A DNA stretch of 23,486 nucleotides, taken from an uncultured Lentisphaeria bacterium (GTDB taxonomy: Bacteria; Verrucomicrobiota; Lentisphaeria; Oligosphaerales; Oligosphaeraceae). The position numbers and the translations under genes were made by a program. Below are positions 1 through 7,000 of this stretch, piece by piece. The stretch is taken from positions 1 to 23,486 of the forward strand of contig CAKUJM010000041.1 in assembly GCA_934661755.1 (NCBI GenBank). Direction: 5' to 3'. The first letter of the stretch is position 1. Each line of letters begins with the position of its first letter. Under the pieces are notes generated by a model, which was not told where the DNA came from, did not search any database, and saw nothing but the letters and a program-made list of their open reading frames with translations.

Positions 1-77
1 CTCCGTTACCCTCCGTTACCCTCCGTTACCCTCCGTTACCCTCCGTTACCCTCCGTTACCCTCCGTTACCCTCCGTT
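1..77. repeat. 10-bp tandem repeat array (7.7 copies, open at the left edge)
   Basis: Seven perfect copies of CTCCGTTACC plus a partial eighth (CTCCGTT). The array starts at base 1, so it probably continues outside the window. Read on the minus strand the unit is GGTAACGGAG. It supplies the stop codon (TAA at 68-66) and last residues of the glycosidase-like gene. On that strand GGG runs are separated by 7 bases (TAACGGA), which fits the simple G-quadruplex pattern, and every unit carries a GGAG core. Confidence 0.97.
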
Positions 78-2072
78 TTCGGCAATCAGCAGCAGCAGTT
101 CGAGGTCATCGGCCTCCGGCAGGCAGAACAAGGCAAAATCGCCTTCGCGGCTGGCGGCGGCGATCACCTCGTCCGCCCGGCTCTTGCGGATGATGCGCAG
201 CGATCCACAGGGCGTTTTCAGGCGGATTGGGAGTCCGCGGGCGGGATCAAGGCTGACATTGAGCAGGCAGGCTGAAAGCGCGCCGTCATCATGCATCCGT
301 GTCCACAGCGTGGTGCGGAAATGTCCGTCAAGCACGGCTGCTGGAAGGCCGTCATGCGACAGCCATTGGAATACGGCATGGAGCTGGCGGTACTTCGGGA
401 TGTATCCCGGAAATTCCCAGGCGCCGTATCCGGTGGCGAAAATCCGTCCGCCCAGCTCATTGACCCAGCATCCGGAGGCGCATGGAGCCAGAAGCCGGTC
501 ATGATAATCGACCAGCCGGGTGAGGACCTGCGCGTCCGACGGGGGCTCAAGCGCAGTCGCGACTCCGCCCCAGAAGCTCTGGCGGATATTCACCTGGAAG
601 CCCATCGGATTGAGCCGGTGGGGCAATGACGACTCGATGGCGTCGCGGGTGAACTGCGCCCCCGGGCGGAATCCGACATAGCGCTGAAAACCGCGGCGGC
701 AAAGAACCGACAGCGCTTCGGCATCCAGGTACAGCCCCTTGGCAAAAAGCGCCATCAGGGTCTCGTCCGACAACGCTGCGGCTTCCGCCTCGCCCAGTGC
801 CGCCACCATGCAGTCGGCGGCGCGGTAGGCCCGCGGCAGTCCGATGGCGTGGAATCCGATGCGCATATTGCGCAACGGGCGCTCCGGCATGCCTATCCAA
901 TGCGCGGCACCGACGCCGGTACCCATGAAGTAGTCGCCATCCACACCATCCCAGACTCCGCATGGCGGCAATCCCGCAGTCTTCTCCACAATGCGGTCAT
1001 TGAACGGCTTCTGCTCTTTCAGCGTCCGGACCAGCCCCTCATATTCGCTTACCGGCGACCAACGGGAGTCGCCTATGACATTGAGCACCGTGCCAGTGCA
1101 TCCGGCCGCGCAGTAGACTGCAGTCTCCAGACAGGTGAAGCGATTGCTTTTGGCGCCATTCCGGTAGGGGAAATTCTCGATTTCACTGTCAATGCTGTCA
1201 ATCCACGGCGGCAGCTGCGCCGCGATGGTTCCCAGGCCATTCGCCTTATGGACAATCGCGTCCGGCGCAAAATCAGTATATACCCCGCCCCCTGGCCGCC
1301 ATCGCACCGGGCTATTCCCCTTTCCCCGCAGCACCTCCGCCTGCCGGACGCGGTTGCATCCGGACCAGAAATCCGCTCCGTCCATGCGGCCGAGGACGAC
1401 GCCCGGATTGACGCCATGGACATTCTGCTCGATGAATTGCAGCAGGTCCAATTCGACCATGCGGTTCCATTCGAGCATCTTCATCCGCCGCGCACGCAGC
1501 GCCTGGTCACCCGCATCGCCATCGAAGGAGCGGCGGAAATCCTCCAAGGTGCCTGCAAAGCCAAAATACTGCTTCAGGGCGGCGAAGCATTCGTCGCAAA
1601 AACAGCCATATTGGACGCCCGGACCATGGTTTTCCAGGCGCACGTCGTCGTCGATCCAGATGAAATCCGTACCGGACGCCGCCAATGCCCGGTATACCGG
1701 TGCGATATAGCCATTGCGCCACACCGGGTCTCGGGGACAGAAATTGCCGGGGGTCTGACGTCCGTCGATTCCCCGGAAGAGACGTCCGGAATTTGATCTG
1801 GCCCATTCCAGATCCTCGTCGGCATGGCCAAGAGTGCACAGATGGTTGATCCCCACCCGCGGGGCGATGGCGCGCAATGCCGTGATGCGGTCCTTGATCA
1901 GCTCGGCGCGACGAAGCATCACCGGCAAAGGCGGCGGGGTATGCGCGTCGTGGGTGAACAATGCGTATTCCTCAAAGGCATCCAGGCGCGACATGCTCTC
2001 CAGAAAGATGGCGAATTGCGCGTCATCCTCCCACAATTGCGACTGAACCCGCAATGACATTTTGCTTTTCAT
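66..2072 (-). CDS. Glycosidase-like TIM-barrel protein with beta-galactosidase-trimerisation-like region
   Basis: This is a 668-residue protein with no signal peptide or membrane segment, so probably cytoplasmic. The first ~350 residues look like a (beta/alpha)8 barrel: a conserved-looking stretch FIWIDDDVRLENHG is followed by a C-x-C-x2-C cluster (YGCFCDECF), as in beta-galactosidase-like proteins of plant-biomass or mucin degraders. Around residues 440-475 a segment with GLYLDAEALSVL resembles the region after the barrel in GH42-type enzymes (trimerisation/glutaminase-like fold). A beta-rich C-terminus follows. The substrate cannot be named. ATG 2072 lies directly after the stop of the upstream remnant, so both were probably one leftward operon. 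The stop codon is inside the 10-bp tandem repeat, so repeat-number changes could alter sequence just past the end but not the catalytic part. Family placement is inference from sequence style. Confidence 0.75.
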   Translation of the reverse strand: MKSKMSLRVQSQLWEDDAQFAIFLESMSRLDAFEEYALFTHDAHTPPPLPVMLRRAELIKDRITALRAIAPRVGINHLCTLGHADEDLEWARSNSGRLFRGIDGRQTPGNFCPRDPVWRNGYIAPVYRALAASGTDFIWIDDDVRLENHGPGVQYGCFCDECFAALKQYFGFAGTLEDFRRSFDGDAGDQALRARRMKMLEWNRMVELDLLQFIEQNVHGVNPGVVLGRMDGADFWSGCNRVRQAEVLRGKGNSPVRWRPGGGVYTDFAPDAIVHKANGLGTIAAQLPPWIDSIDSEIENFPYRNGAKSNRFTCLETAVYCAAGCTGTVLNVIGDSRWSPVSEYEGLVRTLKEQKPFNDRIVEKTAGLPPCGVWDGVDGDYFMGTGVGAAHWIGMPERPLRNMRIGFHAIGLPRAYRAADCMVAALGEAEAAALSDETLMALFAKGLYLDAEALSVLCRRGFQRYVGFRPGAQFTRDAIESSLPHRLNPMGFQVNIRQSFWGGVATALEPPSDAQVLTRLVDYHDRLLAPCASGCWVNELGGRIFATGYGAWEFPGYIPKYRQLHAVFQWLSHDGLPAAVLDGHFRTTLWTRMHDDGALSACLLNVSLDPARGLPIRLKTPCGSLRIIRKSRADEVIAAASREGDFALFCLPEADDLELLLLIAENGG

Positions 2073-2450
2073 CTATTTTTTCTCCGTAAACGCGGCGTTG
2101 ATCCGCCGCAGCCAGTCGGCATTGAGAGTCCAGCACGGATCCTCCGGCCCGCAGCAGGTGCGCACCACCGTACCCCACATTCCGGCCTGACGGCAACGCG
2201 AAACCGCATATTCGATCAGCTCCCAATAGCGATCGCTTTTTTCCTCCCACTGCAGACTCTTGGCGCCGCTGTAGTCGACGCCCTCACCGCAGACCACCGG
2301 ACAGCCCGGCGCCTGCCGGCTGGCGACCGCCACCGCCCTGTCCAGCGATTCATCAAAGCGCAGGCGGTAACGCTGCCAATCGCATTCCAGACGCTCATGC
2401 CGTGGTTTGCGTATTATAATCAGCATAACCAATCCGGCATCATCCGCCAA
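2073..2450 (-). pseudogene. C-terminal remnant of a cellulase/glycosidase-like TIM barrel
   Basis: The open frame encodes ~125 residues (TTG 2450; alternative ATG 2426) and ends TAG at 2075-2073, immediately before the next gene's ATG. The content looks like the last two strands of a glycosidase barrel: PVVCGEGVDYSG could hold a catalytic Glu, and a Trp-rich end (AGMWGTVVRTCC, DPCWTLNADWLRRIN) resembles the closing strand of GH5-like enzymes. No N-terminal barrel half lies upstream; an in-frame stop occurs at about 2469 and then the divergent MoxR leader. I infer a 5' deletion that left an untruncated downstream partner. A real small protein cannot be excluded. Confidence 0.5.
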
Positions 2451-2746
2451 TAGACAAAAGTGCGAATATCAATGTAAAAAACTACGATTTTGCGGTCATG
2501 TGGCGGCAAAGCGCCATGCATAACCTGCATCGTCTGCTGCCATCGCTGTCTGGCGCCGGCAGACGGCGATGGCGTCTTTCAGCGGGATCGCGGGAACAGC
2601 ATTGCGTTTTGCTTGTCATATACGCCACGTGCATTTTCATGGAACCGGGATGGCGTGAAGCCGGGATGCCGGGGGATTTTCAGCTGGCGTGCCGGAAGCA
2701 CGCGGGAACGGATTCGGGTGTAAAAACAGGAGCAACACAGAGTACC

Positions 2747-3739
2747 ATGTCAATTGATGTCAAGCAAATCGGGGAGCGGGTGGCGCGGGAAAGCGCATCA
2801 TTGCAGGCAATCCGCCATGCGGTAGGACAGGTGATTGTCGGCCAGAACGGCCTGATTGACCGTCTGCTGATCGCGCTGATGACCAACTCCCATGTATTGC
2901 TGGAGGGGGTGCCGGGGCTGGCGAAGACCCTCACCATCACGACGCTGGCCCAGGCGATCCAAGCCACCTTCCACCGCATCCAGTTCACTCCGGATCTGCT
3001 GCCGGCGGATGTGATCGGCACCCTGGTCTACAATCCGAAAACCGGCGAGTTCACCACCAGGACCGGGCCGGTGTTTGCCAACCTGGTCCTCGCCGATGAA
3101 ATCAACCGCGCACCCGCAAAGGTCCAAAGCGCGCTGCTGGAGGCCATGCAGGAGCGCCAGGTGACCATTGGCGGCCAGAGCTACCCGTTGCCGGAGCCGT
3201 TCATGGTATTGGCCACCCAGAATCCGGTGGAGCAGGAGGGGACGTACCCGTTGCCGGAGGCGCAGGTCGACCGTTTTCTGTTCAAGGTCAAGATCGACTA
3301 TCCATCCCCCGCGGACGAGCTGCAGATTCTGCGGCGTCACGCCACCTCACAGGCGCGCGGGGCGGTGTCGCCGGTGATCACCTGCGCGGACATCGCGCGA
3401 ATCCGCCAGCTTGCGGACGAGATCTTCGTCGACGGCAAGATCGAGGAGTATATCGTGTCGCTGGTGGACTGCACCCGCGATCCGGGCAAGTACCATCTTG
3501 ACGAGCTTTCGGGAATGATCCGCTACGGCGCTTCGCCGCGGGCGACCATCGGCATGGCGCTGGCGGCGCGGGCCCAGGCCCTGCTGGAGGGCCGCGGATA
3601 CACCACCCCGCAGGATGTCAAGTCGGTGGCCTACGACGTCCTGCGGCATCGGATCACCTTGACCTACGAGGCGGAGGCGGAGGAGATGCGCACCGAGGAC
3701 ATAATCCGCCGGGTCCTGGAGACCGTGCCGGTGCCATAG
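2747..3739 (+). CDS. moxR: MoxR-family AAA+ ATPase
   Basis: The 330-residue protein has the usual MoxR length. The Walker A motif GVPGLAKT is at residues 54-61 and Walker B LVLADE at 113-118, followed by INRAPAKVQSALLEAMQE, the MoxR signature, and the sensor stretch ATQNPVEQEGTYPLPEAQ. MoxR ATPases are thought to act as chaperones that mature or insert cofactors in vWA-domain partners, and here four such genes follow in the same operon. The frame is open upstream to 2498, but ATG 2747 fits family length and has AGGAG at 2728-2732, a somewhat long 14-nt spacing. The preceding 2,451-2,746 holds no convincing gene and separates this operon from the divergent glycosidase genes; no clear promoter was identified there. 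Confidence 0.95.
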   Translation: MSIDVKQIGERVARESASLQAIRHAVGQVIVGQNGLIDRLLIALMTNSHVLLEGVPGLAKTLTITTLAQAIQATFHRIQFTPDLLPADVIGTLVYNPKTGEFTTRTGPVFANLVLADEINRAPAKVQSALLEAMQERQVTIGGQSYPLPEPFMVLATQNPVEQEGTYPLPEAQVDRFLFKVKIDYPSPADELQILRRHATSQARGAVSPVITCADIARIRQLADEIFVDGKIEEYIVSLVDCTRDPGKYHLDELSGMIRYGASPRATIGMALAARAQALLEGRGYTTPQDVKSVAYDVLRHRITLTYEAEAEEMRTEDIIRRVLETVPVP

Positions 3740-3749
3740 GGCGACTGCC

Positions 3750-4625
3750 ATGCTTTCCAAGGAACTGCTCAAGAAAATCCACCGTCTGGAGATCCGCACT
3801 GCCAGGGCGGTCGACGAGGTCATGGCCGGCGATTACAAATCCGCATTCCGCGGAGCCGGGATGGAGTTCGACGAGGTCCGCGAGTACCAGCCAGGCGATG
3901 ACGTGCGGTCGATCGACTGGAATGTCACCGCCCGGCAGGGCCGCCCCTTCATCAAGCGCTTCCATGAGGAACGCGAGCTGACAGTGTTTTTTGTGGTGGA
4001 CTGTTCGGCCTCCGGGCGTTTCGGTCGCGGCGAGCATACCAAGAACGACTTGGCGGCGGAGCTGTGCGCCACCTTGGCTTTCTCGGCGGTGAAGAGCAAT
4101 GACAAGGTCGGTCTGTTGCTTTTCACCGACCGGGTGGAGCGTTTCATTCCGCCGGGAAAGGGCATCAACCACGCCATGCGCATTGTCACCGAGGTGCTCA
4201 CTTTCCATCCGGAGGGGCGCGGCACGGACATCGCCGGTGCGCTGGAGCACCTCGGGCGCGCGCTCCACAAGCGCGCGGTGGTGTTTCTGCTCTCCGACTT
4301 CATCAACGGCGGCGACTACCGGCAGGTGCTGGGGACCACCGCCCGACGCCATGACCTGGTGGCGCTGAAGATCGAGGACCCGGCGGAAAGCCAGCTGCCG
4401 ATGTCCGGACTGGTCGCCATGGCGGATGCCGAAAGCGCACAGACAGTGCTGGTCGACACCGCGGATCCACGGGTGCGGGAACTGTATCATGCCGCATATG
4501 CGGAACGCCAAAGCGCCCGTGACGCCATCATCCGCCATGCCGGAGTCGAGTCGCTCACATTGCGTACCGGCGAGGATTTCATGCCGGCGGTGGCCGGATT
4601 TTTCCGCCACCGGCGGCTGCGCTGA
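3750..4625 (+). CDS. DUF58 domain protein (vWA-like partner of MoxR)
   Basis: The 291-residue protein starts 10 bp after the moxR stop with AGGG ahead of ATG. It carries the DUF58 hallmark FDEVREYQPGDDVRSIDWNV around residues 38-60, then a vWA-like Rossmann region with VVDCSASGRFG near residue 85 and LLLFTDRVERF near 125. The MIDAS motif reads D-C-S-A-S, so the D-x-S-x-S pattern is kept. DUF58 proteins almost always sit next to MoxR and are presumed clients or adaptors for it. No membrane segment is visible, consistent with a cytosolic role beside the membrane Bat proteins. Confidence 0.93.
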   Translation: MLSKELLKKIHRLEIRTARAVDEVMAGDYKSAFRGAGMEFDEVREYQPGDDVRSIDWNVTARQGRPFIKRFHEERELTVFFVVDCSASGRFGRGEHTKNDLAAELCATLAFSAVKSNDKVGLLLFTDRVERFIPPGKGINHAMRIVTEVLTFHPEGRGTDIAGALEHLGRALHKRAVVFLLSDFINGGDYRQVLGTTARRHDLVALKIEDPAESQLPMSGLVAMADAESAQTVLVDTADPRVRELYHAAYAERQSARDAIIRHAGVESLTLRTGEDFMPAVAGFFRHRRLR

Positions 4626-4649
4626 CCAATGTGGTGCCATCATGGCTCC

Positions 4650-4773
4650 CCTGAATCCGTGAGTTTGATTTCCTTGCGCCATGATTTCGCCTTTTTTCGG
4701 TCACGTTCTCCCAGCACGGTCCCTCAAAAACCCTCATTCTGAACGCAAAATCACCCAACTTCACGGATTCAGG
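4650..4773. mobile_element. Miniature inverted-repeat element, copy 1
   Basis: A 124-bp segment bounded by CCTGAATCCGTGA and its exact inverse TCACGGATTCAGG. Its interior matches, in reverse orientation, the interior of a second element at 12600-12722 (shared core TTTTTTCGGTCACGT). The inverted repeat extends one base further (CCC/GGG) if 4649 and 4774 are included. No clear target-site duplication is visible in the flanks. It contains no convincing ORF. It sits inside the Bat operon, between the DUF58 gene and the next gene, and accounts for the only large gap in that operon. Confidence 0.85.
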
Positions 4774-4867
4774 GCTTCACCAGGAGTTTTCGCAGGCATT
4801 GGAGGGGCGTGAAAATGCCATGTTTTTTTTCCGGAACGTCACTCCGGATGGCCTCAACAACCATATC

Positions 4868-5914
4868 ATGAAGAAAGCTAGCGCATTTATCCTGCTGTCG
4901 GCAGCGGCATGGCTGCCGCTGATCGCCGGTTCCTGTTCGCGGCAGGAACAGGGGGCAACCGGCGGAAAACCGCATCCTGCCGAAGAAAGGCGGCTGTTGG
5001 CGGAGGCGCCGCGGCGCGGCGACTATGAACTGCGGCTGTACTGCCGCCCGGCTGATCCCGCAATCCACGACACCATCACCTTGGAGTTCGAGTGCGTCCA
5101 TCCATCCGGCAGCCAGGCCGCGCCGGCGCCGTTCGACAAGGCGTCATTGCAGTCGCTGGATCTTGTCGGGCAGCGCGGACTGTCGACGATCCTGCTGCCC
5201 GATGGCAGATATCGCAGCACCTGGAGCATCGAGCTTGAGCCGCAACTGCTGGATGAGGGCGGCCGGTACCTAATCCCCGCCCAGGAGGTCGCCTTTGCCG
5301 ACCCGGCAACCGGGGACAAGACGACCATGGCCACCGCGGAATGCGTGCTGTCGATCCCACAGCCATCGGAAGAGGAACTGGCGGCATTGTCAATCAACGA
5401 CCAATTGCCGCCAGTCACCCGGCTGCAGCCGCTTTACCGGCGGCTGCTGGTCCCGGGTGCCGTGGCCGCGGCGGCCATTGCGGCCGCGCTTGCGGGATGG
5501 CGGCTATGGCGGCGCCGGCGCGCAAAGACGCCGGCCATTCCGCCGTTGTCGCCATACGACCAGGCGATCCTGGCCTTGGACGCGCTATTGCAGCAGAAGC
5601 TTCCGGAAAATGGCGAATACCAGGCCTACTACACCGGCATATCCGCCATCCTGCGGCAATACCTCGAACGCCGCTTCGCCCTGCACGCGCCCAAATTGAC
5701 CACCGAGGAGTTCCTCCACGAGCTGGCCAGCCACGCCGACGCACGGCTGCAGCCCCACCGGCCGCTGCTGCAGGATTTCCTGACCGCCTGCGACCTGGTG
5801 AAATTCGCCGGCCAAATTCCCACTGTCGCGCAGGACTTGCGCCTGGCACAAAGCTGCCGCAACTTTCTTGACGGCACCGGCAGGCCGGAAGCCCCCGCAT
5901 CCCCGGAGAAATAA
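4868..5914 (+). CDS. Membrane-anchored Bat-operon protein (DUF4381/BatD-tail-like)
   Basis: The chosen start ATG 4868 gives 348 residues beginning MKKASAFILLSAAAWLPLI, a clear signal sequence followed by AGSC, which could be a degenerate lipobox. The frame is open to 4799 (also ATG 4820), but those starts would bury the signal sequence. An extracytoplasmic beta-rich region (about residues 25-185) is followed by a membrane segment at ~190-213 (LVPGAVAAAAIAAALAGW), an Arg-rich stop-transfer and a helical cytoplasmic tail. The tail's LTACDLVKFAGQIP resembles LTQCENAKFAGENI at the end of BatD in this operon, so the two proteins share a C-terminal domain. The position between DUF58 and BatA is that of DUF4381 proteins. 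The function is unknown; it presumably scaffolds the vWA complex. Confidence 0.8.
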   Translation: MKKASAFILLSAAAWLPLIAGSCSRQEQGATGGKPHPAEERRLLAEAPRRGDYELRLYCRPADPAIHDTITLEFECVHPSGSQAAPAPFDKASLQSLDLVGQRGLSTILLPDGRYRSTWSIELEPQLLDEGGRYLIPAQEVAFADPATGDKTTMATAECVLSIPQPSEEELAALSINDQLPPVTRLQPLYRRLLVPGAVAAAAIAAALAGWRLWRRRRAKTPAIPPLSPYDQAILALDALLQQKLPENGEYQAYYTGISAILRQYLERRFALHAPKLTTEEFLHELASHADARLQPHRPLLQDFLTACDLVKFAGQIPTVAQDLRLAQSCRNFLDGTGRPEAPASPEK

Positions 5915-5917
5915 CCC

Positions 5918-7000
5918 ATGTTCCGTTTTGAATCGCCATATGCATTGCTGCTGATGTTGATGCCGGCGGCCTTCCTGCTGTGGCGCCGCTGGCGCCGTAG
6001 CCGCATCCCCGCCCCCGCCGTCCCGGTTGCCACCACCGCATTGCTCCACGGTCTGCCGCGATCCCTGCGCCAACGCCTGATGTGGCTTCCCGGAATGCTG
6101 CTGGCGCTGGCCTGGTCTTTGCTGGCCATCGCCCTGGCGCGCCCCCAGGCCGGACAGGCACAGCAGCGCGATATCAGCCACGGTATCGCCATCGAGATGA
6201 TAATCGACCGCTCCGGCTCAATGCGGGTGCCGATGGGCTACCGGAACAAGCGCATGAACCGCCTGGAGACCGTCAAGCAGGTCTTCCGTCAATTTGTCTT
6301 CGGCGACCACGCCGCCGGGCTGAAGGGGCGTCACAACGACCTTATCGGCGTCATCGGCTTTGCCCACTATCCATATACATTCTGCCCGCTCACCCTCGAT
6401 CATGACGCATTGGCTTTTTCCCTGCGCAACATCAACCTGATCACCGACCAGATTGACGAAAACGGCACTGCCATCGGCGACGCCGTCGCCATGGGCGTGG
6501 CGCGTCTCAAGGATGCCGAACGCACCCTGCAAGCCCAGACGCAGCGCGACGCCGCCTCATACCGGATCAAGTCGAAGATCATAATCCTGCTCACCGACGG
6601 CCAGGACGAGGGCAGCCACACCCGCTCCATTGAAGAGGCCGCCCAGCTAGCCCGGAAGCATGGCATCCGCGTATACACCATCGCCATTCTTGGCCAAGCG
6701 GAACGGCGGGGCATTGCCTCATTCCTCGGCGCGGCCGGCATGGGGATGCAGCCCCAGTACGACACCACGCAGATCGAGGCCATGGCCAAGACCACCGGCG
6801 GGCTGTTCCAGACCTGCGACTCACCCGAGGCGCTGCTGGCGGTCTACCGGCAAATCGACCAGCTGGAGAAAAGCGAGATCGAGTCATTGCGCTATGTCAC
6901 TCATCGCGAACTCTATTTCCCATTTGCGGCGGCGGCGCTGGGATGCCTGCTGCTGTCAGCCATCCTTGGCAATACCTGGCTTTCCAAAATACCATGCTGA
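5918..7000 (+). CDS. batA: BatA-type von Willebrand factor A membrane protein
   Basis: The 360-residue protein starts 3 bp after the previous stop, with GGAG in the preceding coding end. Two N-terminal hydrophobic segments (YALLLMLMPAAFLLW and a second near residues 50-70) precede a vWA domain, and a third (AAAALGCLLLSAILG) closes the protein. The metal-ion-dependent adhesion site is complete: D97-R-S99-G-S101, a GTAIGDA threonine near 184, and LLTDGQD with D227. This architecture matches BatA, named from the Bacteroides aerotolerance operon; the biochemical role remains unsettled. The stop overlaps the next start (ATGCTGA), which suggests translational coupling. Confidence 0.92.
   Translation: MFRFESPYALLLMLMPAAFLLWRRWRRSRIPAPAVPVATTALLHGLPRSLRQRLMWLPGMLLALAWSLLAIALARPQAGQAQQRDISHGIAIEMIIDRSGSMRVPMGYRNKRMNRLETVKQVFRQFVFGDHAAGLKGRHNDLIGVIGFAHYPYTFCPLTLDHDALAFSLRNINLITDQIDENGTAIGDAVAMGVARLKDAERTLQAQTQRDAASYRIKSKIIILLTDGQDEGSHTRSIEEAAQLARKHGIRVYTIAILGQAERRGIASFLGAAGMGMQPQYDTTQIEAMAKTTGGLFQTCDSPEALLAVYRQIDQLEKSEIESLRYVTHRELYFPFAAAALGCLLLSAILGNTWLSKIPC

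Noticed and set aside
1..77. CRISPR array
   Set aside because: The 10-bp units are directly adjacent with no spacers and no cas genes are present.
849..1796. Plus-strand open frame of 315 codons
   Set aside because: It lies entirely antisense to the glycosidase-like gene and has no recognisable domain; GC-rich DNA produces such shadows.
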